From Alphaproteobacteria bacterium (GTDB lineage: Bacteria > Pseudomonadota > Alphaproteobacteria > UBA8366): DNA of 64,000 bases. Below the pieces are notes generated by a model. It saw nothing but the letters and a program-made list of their open reading frames with translations. It ran no database searches and was not told the origin of the DNA. Made by a program: the position numbers and the translations under genes. Location of the stretch: NCBI GenBank assembly GCA_021774335.1, contig JAJFJD010000012.1, positions 62,001-126,000 on the forward strand, written 5' to 3'. Shown piece by piece: positions 41,221 to 49,697 of this stretch (its first letter is position 1; every line of letters begins with the position of its first letter).

Positions 41221-42195
41221 CTACTTTTTCGTTCCCAATCCTACCTGTTTTGCATGGGTCAGATACTCAACGGTCCGCGCCTTGATGAATTCCGCTACTT
41301 TTGGATAGGGAATGTCAACCGGCGCGAAACCGCGCTCTTCCATTTCCTGGCGCATTGCCGGGTCTTTATTGATTTGTTCAAACAGCTTTGACAACGCTAA
41401 TCGCGTCTTCTTCGGTGTCGATTTCGGGACGGCAATACCGCGGTATGCGCCATCGATGACTTCAAACCCTTTTTCCTGAAAGGTGGGCACGTCCGGAAAT
41501 CGCGGGTGCCGGTCTTTCGTTGCGACGGCCAGCAGACGGACATCGTCGGGATAGGTGGTTCCCACCGTTGCGTATCCCCAACTTGCGTTCACTTTGCCCT
41601 TCACGAGGGCCGATATGGACGCTGCGGTTCCTTTGTAGGGACGGTATTTGGTCTCAATTCCGGCGAGTTTGTCGAAACGGATTTGCGCGAGATGATTCGC
41701 CGATCCCCGGCCGGATCCTGAAAACATGATCTTTCCCGGGTTCTCGCGGGCAAATTCGATCAGTTGGTCCAGCGTTTCGAAGGGACTGTCTTCGTGCACC
41801 ACGACAGCATCGGGCGTGTAGTGAAAGAGAAACACCCCGGTGATGTCGCGCGTCTTGTATTTCGCGCCGAGCATCGGCTGCAGCACGATATGCGGCAGGT
41901 TGATGCCGACTATCGAATAACCGTCGCCGGGAAGATTGTTGATTTCGTCCCACATGACGGCGCCGCCGCCGCCGGGCCGGTAGGAGATGACAAGATCCTG
42001 TCCGGTGAGCCTTTTAAAGAAAGATTGCTGCAGCCGGGCCGCGATGTCGGACTCGCCGCCGGCGCCGAACGGGATGAAGTAGGAGACGGGTTTTTTCGGG
42101 TAGCTCGGTTTCCGGTCCTCGGCAAGCAGCACAGCCGGAACGGCCATGGCGCAGACCGCCAAGCAAACGAGAATCCGGGCAACCTTTTTCATCAT
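41221..42195 (-). CDS. tripartite tricarboxylate transporter substrate-binding protein (TctC/Bug family)
   Basis: 324 aa with an N-terminal signal peptide (about 1-26, cleavage after VLLA), then YPKKPVSYFIPFGAGGESDIAARL, the usual PxKPIxxxVPFxAGGxxD start. YRPGGGGAVMWDEI is the substrate-loop motif. Periplasmic binding protein of TTT carriers for carboxylates, including tartrate, citrate and sulfolactate (SlcH type). No tctA/tctB membrane genes lie in the window, so it either uses membrane partners encoded elsewhere or acts as a sensor. Starts 103 bp downstream of the lyase large-subunit gene; a strong inverted repeat sits in that gap. Confidence 0.88.
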   Translation of the reverse strand: MMKKVARILVCLAVCAMAVPAVLLAEDRKPSYPKKPVSYFIPFGAGGESDIAARLQQSFFKRLTGQDLVISYRPGGGGAVMWDEINNLPGDGYSIVGINLPHIVLQPMLGAKYKTRDITGVFLFHYTPDAVVVHEDSPFETLDQLIEFARENPGKIMFSGSGRGSANHLAQIRFDKLAGIETKYRPYKGTAASISALVKGKVNASWGYATVGTTYPDDVRLLAVATKDRHPRFPDVPTFQEKGFEVIDGAYRGIAVPKSTPKKTRLALSKLFEQINKDPAMRQEMEERGFAPVDIPYPKVAEFIKARTVEYLTHAKQVGLGTKK

Positions 42196-42252
42196 GCTAT
42201 GTCAGCTCGCCTAGATGGCCGAGGCCGGCGACCGACCGGAACAGTCCAGCGC

Positions 42253-42292
42253 CGGGCGGGGCCGCTAATGGTACTATAGCATGCCCCGCCCG
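42253..42292. repeat. intergenic stem-loop between lyase and TctC genes
   Basis: CGGGCGGGGC (42253-42262) and GCCCCGCCCG (42283-42292) are a perfect 10-bp inverted repeat. A 20-nt interior contains a nested GCTA/TAGC pair (42264-42267, 42277-42280). No T-run follows on either strand, so it is more likely an mRNA-stabilising or processing hairpin than an intrinsic terminator. Confidence 0.6.
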
Positions 42293-42298
42293 TTCGAT

Positions 42299-43471
42299 TT
42301 AGGCGCTTCGGTACAATTTCGTCATGACGAATTCCTGATGGCCGAGTGCTTCGGCGCAGGTCATCCGTCCGTTACAGGTCCGCATCATGATGTCGATCAG
42401 GGCGTCGCCGGCCTGATCGTAGTTCATCTCGCGCCGCAGTATGCCGGACACGTCGAGATCGACGTGTTCGCTCATTTCGCGGGCGGTCCGCGGATTGGCC
42501 GTCAGCTTGATAACCGGCTCGATCGGATTGCCGATCACGTTGCCTTGGCCTGTTGGGAACAGATGCACGGCAAAGCCGGCCGCAGCCTGCAGCGTCACGC
42601 ATTCGGCGGCGGCGGACGACGTGTCCATGAAATAGAGGCCGGCGCCTTTCTCGGGTGCCTCGGCCGGCCCAAGCACGTCGATATAAGACGTCTTTTTGCC
42701 GATCTTCTCGAGGTTGCCGAAGGCTTTTTCCTCGATCGTCGTCAGGCCGCCTTCGATGTTGCCCTTGGTCGGCTGGCTCTCGGACAGATCATCGGTCTTA
42801 AACGGCTCGATGACCTCGTCCATATAAGCTTGCCAGGTGTCGAAGAACTTTTTGCCGACTTCTGGTGTCTTGCCGCGCTCGCGACAGACTTCCTCGGCGC
42901 CGGTGATTTCTGACGTCTCACCGAAGCAACTCGTCACGCCGAGCGGATCGAGCTTGTCGATCAGGTTACCGACCGTCGGATTGGAGCCGATGCCGGACGT
43001 TGTGTCGGACTCGCCGCATTTCACCGAGATCCAGAGATCCGAGAGATCGCATTCTTCGCGTTGAATCTCGGAGGCGTTTTGCACGAAACTTTGTGCCGCC
43101 CAACACGCGTTCATGACGGTCTTGTGCTCGCCGTTACGCTCCAGCGCAAAACCTTCGACCGGCTTGCCCGTCTTGGCAATGCCGTCGACGACCCGCCCGG
43201 TCCAGCCCGGCTCAATGCCGATAACCACGACTGCGGCGACGTTCGGGTTGCAACCCGAACCGATCAGCGTCCGGAAATGAAGCTCCAGATCTTCGCCGAA
43301 TTGCAGGCGGCCGTAATGATGCGGGATCGCCAGCGTGCCTTTGACGTTGTTCGCGACTTTCTCGCAGGCCGCATTCGACAGATCGTCCAGCGGCAGGATG
43401 ATGACTTGGTTGCGGATGCCGACGCGGCCGTTCTGGCGCCGGTAGCCCATAAATTTCTTGGGAATAGCCAT
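42299..43471 (-). CDS. UxaA/SuyB-type lyase, large (beta) subunit
   Basis: 390 aa from the ATG at 43469-43471; an in-frame GTG 12 bp upstream overlaps the small-subunit stop and is the alternative. Altronate-dehydratase-family large domain: [61 protein letters not shown] and [21 protein letters not shown]. The residues are separated from the SAF domain into its own gene, as in (R)-sulfolactate sulfo-lyase SuyAB rather than one-chain altronate or galactarate dehydratase. Cysteines in [13 protein letters not shown] and TSCFGE could hold the metal or Fe-S site. Recognition of SuyB relies on remembered sequence and on the neighbouring Ldh/ComC-type and TctC genes. Substrate unproven. Confidence 0.75.
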   Translation of the reverse strand: MAIPKKFMGYRRQNGRVGIRNQVIILPLDDLSNAACEKVANNVKGTLAIPHHYGRLQFGEDLELHFRTLIGSGCNPNVAAVVVIGIEPGWTGRVVDGIAKTGKPVEGFALERNGEHKTVMNACWAAQSFVQNASEIQREECDLSDLWISVKCGESDTTSGIGSNPTVGNLIDKLDPLGVTSCFGETSEITGAEEVCRERGKTPEVGKKFFDTWQAYMDEVIEPFKTDDLSESQPTKGNIEGGLTTIEEKAFGNLEKIGKKTSYIDVLGPAEAPEKGAGLYFMDTSSAAAECVTLQAAAGFAVHLFPTGQGNVIGNPIEPVIKLTANPRTAREMSEHVDLDVSGILRREMNYDQAGDALIDIMMRTCNGRMTCAEALGHQEFVMTKLYRSA

Positions 43472-43476
43472 TGCTT

Positions 43477-43764
43477 CTACCACTTCGTCGTCTTGAGGTT
43501 ATGAACGTGGACATGATGCCCAATGCCGATGTTTTCGACGGCTTTGCCGATCGAATGACCGTATTTCAGGATCGTGTCGCCGTTACCGATATCGCCGAGG
43601 GCGACCTTATGACCGATCGGAATGGCATCCAATGCCGTGATGTGGATCGTCTCGTCGGTTTCCATATTCCACCCAGTCATCTCGGTCTGGGGTTCCACGG
43701 TCTCAACGACAACGACACCTACGGAGTCGGTATTGTCGTGTACTACGAAATGGGGGGCGCTCAT
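43477..43764 (-). CDS. UxaA/SuyA-type lyase, small (alpha) SAF-domain subunit
   Basis: 95 aa, complete SAF domain. It starts with [18 protein letters not shown], has [27 protein letters not shown] in the middle and ends with [25 protein letters not shown]. This is the pattern (GxxIG-HxVHxHN) of the N-terminal part of altronate dehydratases and of SuyA. AGGAGGAGC precedes the ATG. Five bp separate its TAG from the large-subunit ATG, so the two make a heteromeric lyase. First gene of the minus-strand cluster, divergent from the GntR/UTRA regulator. Confidence 0.85.
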   Translation of the reverse strand: MSAPHFVVHDNTDSVGVVVVETVEPQTEMTGWNMETDETIHITALDAIPIGHKVALGDIGNGDTILKYGHSIGKAVENIGIGHHVHVHNLKTTKW

Positions 43765-43869
43765 TGCTCCTCCTGGATTGATTTGTCTTCGGGACCACCG
43801 GTCCTGCGCAGGCCGTTACATGGGGCGCTTCCGCCACGCACAACGGCCATACCGCTTGGCCGAGTGTTA

Positions 43870-43885
43870 TGTCTTATATAAGACA
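43870..43885. promoter_or_regulatory. perfect palindromic operator candidate (GntR/HutC type)
   Basis: TGTCTTATATAAGACA is a perfect 16-bp palindrome between the divergent lyase operon (start 43764) and the GntR/UTRA gene (start 43928). It carries the GT...AC half-site letters typical for HutC-type GntR proteins. It is well placed to repress both directions. Confidence 0.7.
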
Positions 43886-43927
43886 CTTGACTTTATGATC
43901 GTCAAGCGGTGGATTCGTTCTATCGCC

Positions 43928-44668
43928 ATGAACCGTATCATACCCTCATCGGGGCTCATCCCCGAAGCCAAACCACTCTATGCTCAGGTCAAGGAACTCA
44001 TGCTCGGTCGTATGATCGAAGGGGTTTGGAAGCCGGGCGCAGTATTGCCGAGTGAATTTCAGCTTGCCGCCGAATTCGGCGTCAGCCAAGGGACCGTCCG
44101 CAAAGCCTTGGACGCGCTCGCCGCGGAGAACCTGGTTATCCGACGGCAGGGACGGGGCACATTCGTCGCGGAACACGACGAAGACCGGGCGCTGTTTCAT
44201 TTCTTTCATCTTGTCGGTCGTAATGGCGAACGGCGGTTGCCCGGCGGCACGGTATTGAATTGCCGGGACGGTAAGGCCAACAAGGACGAGGCTGTGCAGC
44301 TCGGAATTGATCGCAGTGCGCCAGTGACCCGTATCCGGCGTATTCGCGATCTCAACGGCGCGCCGGCGATCCTGGAAGACCTATGTTTGCCGCGTGGCCT
44401 GTTCCCAGGCCTGTCTGGCGTCCAGGAGCTGCCGAACACGCTGTACGAGCTATACGAACGTGACTTCGGCGTGACGATCTCGCGGGCGGAGGAGCGGTTG
44501 GCCGCGATTGAGGCCGAGCCGGACGTCGCCAAGCTGTTGGAGCTTGAGGTGGGTCAGCCAATACTGGAGATCGACCGCATCGCATTTGCACTGGATGGGC
44601 GCGCCGTCGAATGGCGTGTCAGCCTGTGCGACACGCGGCATCACCGATATCTCGCCCAACTGATTTAG
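43928..44668 (+). CDS. GntR family regulator, HutC/UTRA subfamily
   Basis: 246 aa from the ATG at 43928; an ATG 33 bp earlier is the alternative. N-terminal winged helix (about 15-78) with PLYAQVKELMLGRMIEGVW, PSEFQLAAEFGVSQGTVRKALDALAAENLVIRRQGRGTFV, the textbook GntR HTH. C-terminal UTRA domain (about 90-240) ends with EWRVSLCDTRHHRYLAQL. Divergent from the SuyAB-like/TctC/TarD/Ldh cluster, with a perfect palindrome between them, so it is almost surely the cluster's regulator. The ligand is likely the transported hydroxy acid or a downstream metabolite. Confidence 0.9.
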   Translation: MNRIIPSSGLIPEAKPLYAQVKELMLGRMIEGVWKPGAVLPSEFQLAAEFGVSQGTVRKALDALAAENLVIRRQGRGTFVAEHDEDRALFHFFHLVGRNGERRLPGGTVLNCRDGKANKDEAVQLGIDRSAPVTRIRRIRDLNGAPAILEDLCLPRGLFPGLSGVQELPNTLYELYERDFGVTISRAEERLAAIEAEPDVAKLLELEVGQPILEIDRIAFALDGRAVEWRVSLCDTRHHRYLAQLI

Positions 44669-44686
44669 CGCAGCGCTTGGCCTTGG

Positions 44687-46141
44687 TCAGCCGGCCTGCA
44701 TATCTTGCCGGCGAAGCGCCTTGCCGGGCCGGTTCCCCGTCGCCTCCCCATCCCGCATGACTGCCGTGCCATTGACATAGACGGCGTCGATCCCTGCCGC
44801 CGCTTGGGTCGGGTGGTCGAAATCCGCCAGGTCGATGACGGTTTCCGGATCGAAAATCACGATATCGGCGTGGTTTCCTTCCTGCAGCGTGCCCCGATCG
44901 GTCAACCCGAACACCGCCGCTGGCCGCCCGGTCATTTTATGCACCGCGTCTTCGAGCGTGATAAGTCCGATATCCCGGCTGTACCGGCCCAGGACCCGCG
45001 GGAAAGTGCCCCACAATCGGGGGTGCGGGTGGCCGTCATTCGGCAATCCGTCCGACGCGATCATGCTGTGCGGGTATTCGATGACCCGGCGCACGTCCTC
45101 TTCGTCCATCGCAAAATAGATCGCGCCGCCGGGCTGCAACCGATCCGCTGCTTCCTCGGGAGAACATCCCATATCAGCGGCGATTTCCGATAACTCACGG
45201 CCGGCATGCTCCGGATGCGGGACGGACCAGGTTATCAAGACCTTCCGGCAGCGCGCCACGCGCTCCGCCGTGATCACCGTCGACGATGCATGATAGGGAT
45301 AGACGTCCAGGTCTACCCGTTGCGTCTTTCGAATTTCCTCGATCATCGGGAGCGTCTTCTTGGTCCGGCCGAAATTCTCTTCGCCGGAAACCTTGTGATG
45401 GGACAGGACAACCGGAGCGTCGCTTTCTCGACCGACCAGGAAGGCTTCTTCCATCGCGTCTTCGATCTTGGATTCTTCATTGCGCAGATGGGTGGTGTAG
45501 ATGCCGCCGGACGGGCCGAGCAATTCGGCAAGCGCAACGATTTCTGAGGTCGGGGCTGCCTGGGCTGGTTCGTAGGCAAGTCCGGTCGATAGTCCAACGA
45601 CACCGGCATCGAGTGCTTCGGCGAGGCCGTCTCGCATCACGGCGATTTCGTCCTCGGTTGCCGGACGGTCTACCTGGTCCATCGCGCCCAGCCGTAGCGT
45701 CGTATGCCCGCACAACATCGCGGCGTTGGTCGCCGGGGGAGATGCCTTGAGGCGGTCGAAGAAATCGCTCATTCGCGGATATTCGAACCGCGAGCCGAGC
45801 AGGTCCTGCGGCGGCCGTGCGCGATCACCCGTCAAAGTGTAGGGGGCGAGGCTGATGCCGCAGTTGCCGACCACAACCGACGTGACGCCCTGGCTCGTCT
45901 TGTAGAACATGTCCGGTTTGTCGATCAGCGAATTGTCATCATGGGTATGCACGTCGATGAAGCCGGGGGCGACGATGCGGCCCGCGGCGTCGATCTCGGT
46001 AGCGGCGCTCGCTTTCGCCAAGTCGCCGACCGTCGCAATCCGGTCGCCGCGAACTGCGATGTCGGCGCGCTTGCGGGGTGCTCCGGTGCCGTCGATAACC
46101 GTGCCATTGCGGATGATGAGTTCGAATCGATCTGATTGCAT
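44687..46141 (-). CDS. N-acyl-D-amino-acid deacylase/D-aminoacylase family amidohydrolase
   Basis: 484 aa metal-dependent amidohydrolase. GFIDVHTHDDNS gives H65 and H67, and C94 in VVVGNCGISLAP matches the unusual cysteine ligand of D-aminoacylases. TTHLRNEE and SHHKVSG supply further His residues, and ASDGLPNDGHPHPRLWG near 372-388 contains the catalytic Asp. Hydrolyses N-acyl-D-amino acids or N-acyl-D-glutamate, or may be a dihydroorotase-like relative. Cytoplasmic. Divergent from the creatininase-family gene across 128 bp. Ends 18 bp from the convergent GntR gene. Confidence 0.85.
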   Translation of the reverse strand: MQSDRFELIIRNGTVIDGTGAPRKRADIAVRGDRIATVGDLAKASAATEIDAAGRIVAPGFIDVHTHDDNSLIDKPDMFYKTSQGVTSVVVGNCGISLAPYTLTGDRARPPQDLLGSRFEYPRMSDFFDRLKASPPATNAAMLCGHTTLRLGAMDQVDRPATEDEIAVMRDGLAEALDAGVVGLSTGLAYEPAQAAPTSEIVALAELLGPSGGIYTTHLRNEESKIEDAMEEAFLVGRESDAPVVLSHHKVSGEENFGRTKKTLPMIEEIRKTQRVDLDVYPYHASSTVITAERVARCRKVLITWSVPHPEHAGRELSEIAADMGCSPEEAADRLQPGGAIYFAMDEEDVRRVIEYPHSMIASDGLPNDGHPHPRLWGTFPRVLGRYSRDIGLITLEDAVHKMTGRPAAVFGLTDRGTLQEGNHADIVIFDPETVIDLADFDHPTQAAAGIDAVYVNGTAVMRDGEATGNRPGKALRRQDMQAG

Positions 46142-46269
46142 GGTCGTCCGTGTCCGATAAGCTGTGATGGGCGGAAAACGCGGCGGCCTTTGACGGCTGG
46201 CGTCCAGACATCGTTATATATCCGGCGTGCGGCGGCGTCAGCAATGAGACGGGAGGCAGGGCGCAGAAA

Positions 46270-47079
46270 ATGGGGATACGGCAACCGGGCTATTGGCGCG
46301 ATCTGACGACAGAGGATGTCGCCGGGCTCGACCGCGAGAAGACGATTCTGATTCTGCCGGTGGCCGCGATGGAGCAACACGGCCCGCATCTGCCGCTCAG
46401 CGTCGACGCCGATATCAATGAAGGGTTGATCGAAGCCACACTCGCGGCGCTTCCGGAGGGGCGTTCGGTCTACGTACTGCCACAGCAAACCGTTGGCTGG
46501 AGCCACGAGCATGGCGGCTTCGACGGGACGTTGTCGATCGAGCCGGAAACCCTGGGAATGGTCTGGCAGGGCATCGCGGACAACGTGGCGGCGATCGGGT
46601 TCCGGAAACTCGTGATCTTCAATAGCCACGGGGGACAGACCGAAATCGTCAAGATGACCGCCCGCAAGCTGCGGCTTTCGCAGCAGATGCTTGCCGTCAT
46701 GGTGAACTGGTTCACATTGCCGGACGTATCCGACCTATTCGATACCGACGAACTTGCGCACGGGATCCATGCGGGCGCGGTGGAGACCTCGCTCATGCTG
46801 CATCTTCGGCCCGAGTTGGTTCGAACGGACCGGATCGGCCGTTTCGATTCTGTCGGATTGGAGATGGCCCGCGACTTCAAGCGACTGAAGCCAACCGGAC
46901 CGGTTTCCTTCGGTTGGGAGACCCAGGACCTGAACCCGTCGGGGGCGGTCGGTGATGCCGCCGCGGCCACGGCAGACAAGGGACGGACCGTGATCGAACG
47001 GACCGTCCAGGCCTTCATCGAGGTCCTCGACGATGTCGAAAAATTTGATCTGACGCGGCTGCGGGAGCGGCCGAATTAG
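46270..47079 (+). CDS. creatininase family protein (creatinine amidohydrolase-like)
   Basis: 269 aa. Binuclear metal motif MEQHGPHLPLSVDADI gives E35, H37 and D46, and FNSHGGQTEIVKMTAR (about 117-132) carries a further His. ELAHGIHAGAVETSLMLHLRPELV is the conserved C-terminal part. Family includes creatininase, mycofactocin MftE and FAPy deformylases, so the amide substrate is uncertain. GGGAGG lies about 15 bp before the ATG, a loose but acceptable spacing. Divergent from the D-aminoacylase-like gene, suggesting a shared regulatory region and an amide or amino-acid salvage role. Convergent with apt (14 bp). Confidence 0.85.
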   Translation: MGIRQPGYWRDLTTEDVAGLDREKTILILPVAAMEQHGPHLPLSVDADINEGLIEATLAALPEGRSVYVLPQQTVGWSHEHGGFDGTLSIEPETLGMVWQGIADNVAAIGFRKLVIFNSHGGQTEIVKMTARKLRLSQQMLAVMVNWFTLPDVSDLFDTDELAHGIHAGAVETSLMLHLRPELVRTDRIGRFDSVGLEMARDFKRLKPTGPVSFGWETQDLNPSGAVGDAAAATADKGRTVIERTVQAFIEVLDDVEKFDLTRLRERPN

Positions 47080-47093
47080 GCCACCGAGGCTTA

Positions 47094-47609
47094 TTAGGAA
47101 TCGTAGCCGACGAGAGACGTGATTGGCAGGTCCAGCTTGTCGCGGCCGTTTAGGAAATTTAGTTCGACGATGAAGACGGCCGCGCGGACATCTGCGCCGA
47201 CACCCCGAAGCAGGGTGATGGCTGCAGCCGCTGTGCCGCCGGTCGCCAGCAAATCGTCGAGCACCACCAACCGCTGCCCATCTGTGACCGCATCGGATTG
47301 AATCTCGATCGTATCGGTGCCGTATTCCAGATCGTAGGTGTGCCGGATCGTTTCGCCCGGCAGTTTGCCTTTCTTGCGCACCATCATGAATCCGCAGCCG
47401 AGTTTCAGGGCCAGTGGCGCGGCCGTCAGAAAGCCGCGGGATTCGATCCCCACCAGCATGTCCGGTTTGTGCGGCGCGACCGCCTCTGCCAATTCATCGA
47501 CGCAATGCCGCCACGCCGCCGCGTTGGCGAGGAGAGTCGAGATGTCGTAGAACAGGATGCCGGGTTTGGGAAAGTCCGGAATACTGCGGATATGATCCTT
47601 AAGATTCAT
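47094..47609 (-). CDS. apt: adenine phosphoribosyltransferase
   Basis: 171 aa, the normal Apt length. It begins with [25 protein letters not shown] (Apt signature), and PRPP-binding [16 protein letters not shown] lies near 117-132. [31 protein letters not shown] is the flexible-loop region. Converts adenine and PRPP to AMP and pyrophosphate. Single gene facing the creatininase-like gene and divergent from the Mla operon (160-bp gap). Confidence 0.95.
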   Translation of the reverse strand: MNLKDHIRSIPDFPKPGILFYDISTLLANAAAWRHCVDELAEAVAPHKPDMLVGIESRGFLTAAPLALKLGCGFMMVRKKGKLPGETIRHTYDLEYGTDTIEIQSDAVTDGQRLVVLDDLLATGGTAAAAITLLRGVGADVRAAVFIVELNFLNGRDKLDLPITSLVGYDS

Positions 47610-47769
47610 GGAATGGGATTCCCCTCGCGTGGATAGCGGCGGGATCGTAACGATGGTCCGGCGTCACCGCAACGACACAGTCGCGTCGGTTTAGCTGTTT
47701 GACCATCAAGGCCGGTATGCTATCGGATGCTGTTGACGATCTGACGTAACGAGGGCGAAGCGGGGACAA

Positions 47770-48906
47770 ATGGACGGCGATGCCGCATGGCTGCGGACGT
47801 CAACCGAGAATGGTCGCCTGACGTTAACCGCGGGCGGCGCTTGGACGGTACAGCAAGTCACCCATATCGATCGGGAATTGACGGCGTTGTCGCCGGACGG
47901 TGCGCGAAACGCTGTGTTCGATCTGTCGCAATTGACCGCGTTCGATACCGCGGGCGCCTGGCTCGTTGATCGCACGACGCACAAGTTGGGTGATCGCGGA
48001 ATCGAAACCGAAGTAATCGGACTGGCCGACGATTATCGGCCGCTGGTCCGCGTGGTCGAGACTGCGACGGATGCGGCCGAGGATACGGTTCGGCAACCCG
48101 GCAACTACTGGCTCGACATGCTCGCGCGTGTCGGCCGCACGACTGAAGAGGCATATCGCGAAGGCGGCGCCTTGCTCAGCTTCTTCGGTATGACAGTGCT
48201 GGGATTCTTCGCTGTCCTTCGCAATCCGCGAAAGTTGCGGATGGTGGCGTTGATCAATCAGGTGGAGCAGACCGGCCTCAACGCCATTCCGATCGTTTGC
48301 CTCCTTTCATTTCTCATCGGTGTCGTCATCGCCTTCGTGGGGGCCGATCAATTGCGCCGCTTCGGTGCGGAAATCTTCACGGTGAATCTGCTCGGCGTCA
48401 TCATGCTGCGCGAGATTGGGGTCCTGCTGACATCGATCATGGTGGCGGGCCGATCGGGCTCGGCCTTCACCGCGCAGATCGGGACGATGCAGGTCAACGA
48501 AGAAGTCGACGCAATGCGCACCTTGGGCCTCAGCCCGATGGACATCCTGGTGCTGCCACGCATCTGTGGCTTGCTGATCACGTTGCCGATTCTTTCGTTC
48601 CTGTCCAACGTTGCCGGGTTGCTGGGCGGCGCGTTGATGGCGACCATGGTACTCGACGTGACCTTCGGCCAGTTCATGCGCCAGCTCGAAACCGTTCTGA
48701 CGCTGAGCCACTTTTTTGTGGGAATGGTGAAAGCGCCGGTCTTTGCCTACATTATCGCCATTGTTGGTTGCTACGAGGGGCTGCGTGTTACCGGCAGCGC
48801 CGAGAGTGTCGGTAAGATGACAACGAAATCCGTGGTGACGTCGATATTTCTCGTGATAATCGCCAATGCAATTTTTTCCGTCGTCTTTTCGACGCTGAGG
48901 GTATGA
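47770..48906 (+). CDS. mlaE: Mla-type ABC transporter permease with N-terminal STAS domain
   Basis: 378 aa. Residues about 1-95 form a STAS/MlaB-like domain (NAVFDLSQLTAFDTAGAWLVDR), residues about 120-378 the MlaE permease with five to six membrane helices (LLSFLIGVVIAFVGADQLRRFG, GRSGSAFTAQIGTMQVNEEVDA). The latter is the EQ-loop-like segment of MlaE contacting the ATPase. First gene of a four-gene operon for retrograde phospholipid/lipid transport at the inner membrane. The fused STAS domain replaces the separate MlaB of E. coli. GGGGACAA precedes the ATG. Confidence 0.9.
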   Translation: MDGDAAWLRTSTENGRLTLTAGGAWTVQQVTHIDRELTALSPDGARNAVFDLSQLTAFDTAGAWLVDRTTHKLGDRGIETEVIGLADDYRPLVRVVETATDAAEDTVRQPGNYWLDMLARVGRTTEEAYREGGALLSFFGMTVLGFFAVLRNPRKLRMVALINQVEQTGLNAIPIVCLLSFLIGVVIAFVGADQLRRFGAEIFTVNLLGVIMLREIGVLLTSIMVAGRSGSAFTAQIGTMQVNEEVDAMRTLGLSPMDILVLPRICGLLITLPILSFLSNVAGLLGGALMATMVLDVTFGQFMRQLETVLTLSHFFVGMVKAPVFAYIIAIVGCYEGLRVTGSAESVGKMTTKSVVTSIFLVIIANAIFSVVFSTLRV

Positions 48907-49676
48907 CGATGCCGGACGATGATATCGTCATTCGTGTTCGCAGCCTCCGCACTCAATTCGGCGCGCAGGTCGTGCATGACGGTCTCGATCTCGATGTGAA
49001 GCGCGGTGAAGTCATCGGTGTGGTCGGCGGGTCCGGCACTGGCAAATCGGTCTTGCTGCGGACGATCATTGGACTAAACGAGCCGGCGGCGGGTGACATC
49101 GATGTGCTGGGCGTGAACGTGGCGGCACTGCCCGAAAACGAGCGTCGCGCGCTACAGTCGCGGTATGGGGTACTGTTTCAGAACGGTGCGCTGTTCTCTT
49201 CTCTGACCGTGGCCGAGAATGTACAGGTGCCGATGCGCGAGCATCTCGATATGCCGCAGACGCTGATGGATGAATTGGCGGCGCTGAAAATTGCGATGGT
49301 GGGATTGCCGCCCGATTCCTGTGTTAAGTTTCCATCCGAATTGTCGGGCGGCATGCGGAAACGCGCGGGTTTGGCGCGAGCGCTGTCGATCGATCCGGAG
49401 ATATTGTTTTTGGATGAACCGACGGCGGGTCTTGATCCAATCGGTGCCGCGGCCTTTGATCATCTGATCCGGGATTTGCAGCAAAGCCTTGGATTGACGG
49501 TCTTCATGGTCACCCATGACCTTGACAGTCTTGCTGCGATCTGCGACCGCATCGCCGTTCTTGTTGATAAAAAGATCAGGACCGGCACCATGGAGGAGCA
49601 TATGCGCGACGACCATCCATGGATCCATGAATATTTTCACGGCCCGAGAGCGCGCGTCGCGCTGGGCGCAGGCTAG
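48903..49676 (+). CDS. mlaF: Mla-type ABC transporter ATP-binding protein
   Basis: 257 aa; the ATG overlaps the permease stop by 4 bp (ATGA). Walker A is GGSGTGKS (42-49), signature LSGGMRKRAGLARAL, Walker B ILFLDEPTAGLDP, then the H-loop in MVTHDLDSL. The motif set is typical of MlaF. Hydrolyses ATP to drive lipid movement through MlaE. The operon continues with the MCE protein 21 bp downstream. Confidence 0.93.
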   Translation: MTMPDDDIVIRVRSLRTQFGAQVVHDGLDLDVKRGEVIGVVGGSGTGKSVLLRTIIGLNEPAAGDIDVLGVNVAALPENERRALQSRYGVLFQNGALFSSLTVAENVQVPMREHLDMPQTLMDELAALKIAMVGLPPDSCVKFPSELSGGMRKRAGLARALSIDPEILFLDEPTAGLDPIGAAAFDHLIRDLQQSLGLTVFMVTHDLDSLAAICDRIAVLVDKKIRTGTMEEHMRDDHPWIHEYFHGPRARVALGAG

Positions 49677-49697
49677 ACGTCAGGAGCGGTCGGGAAA

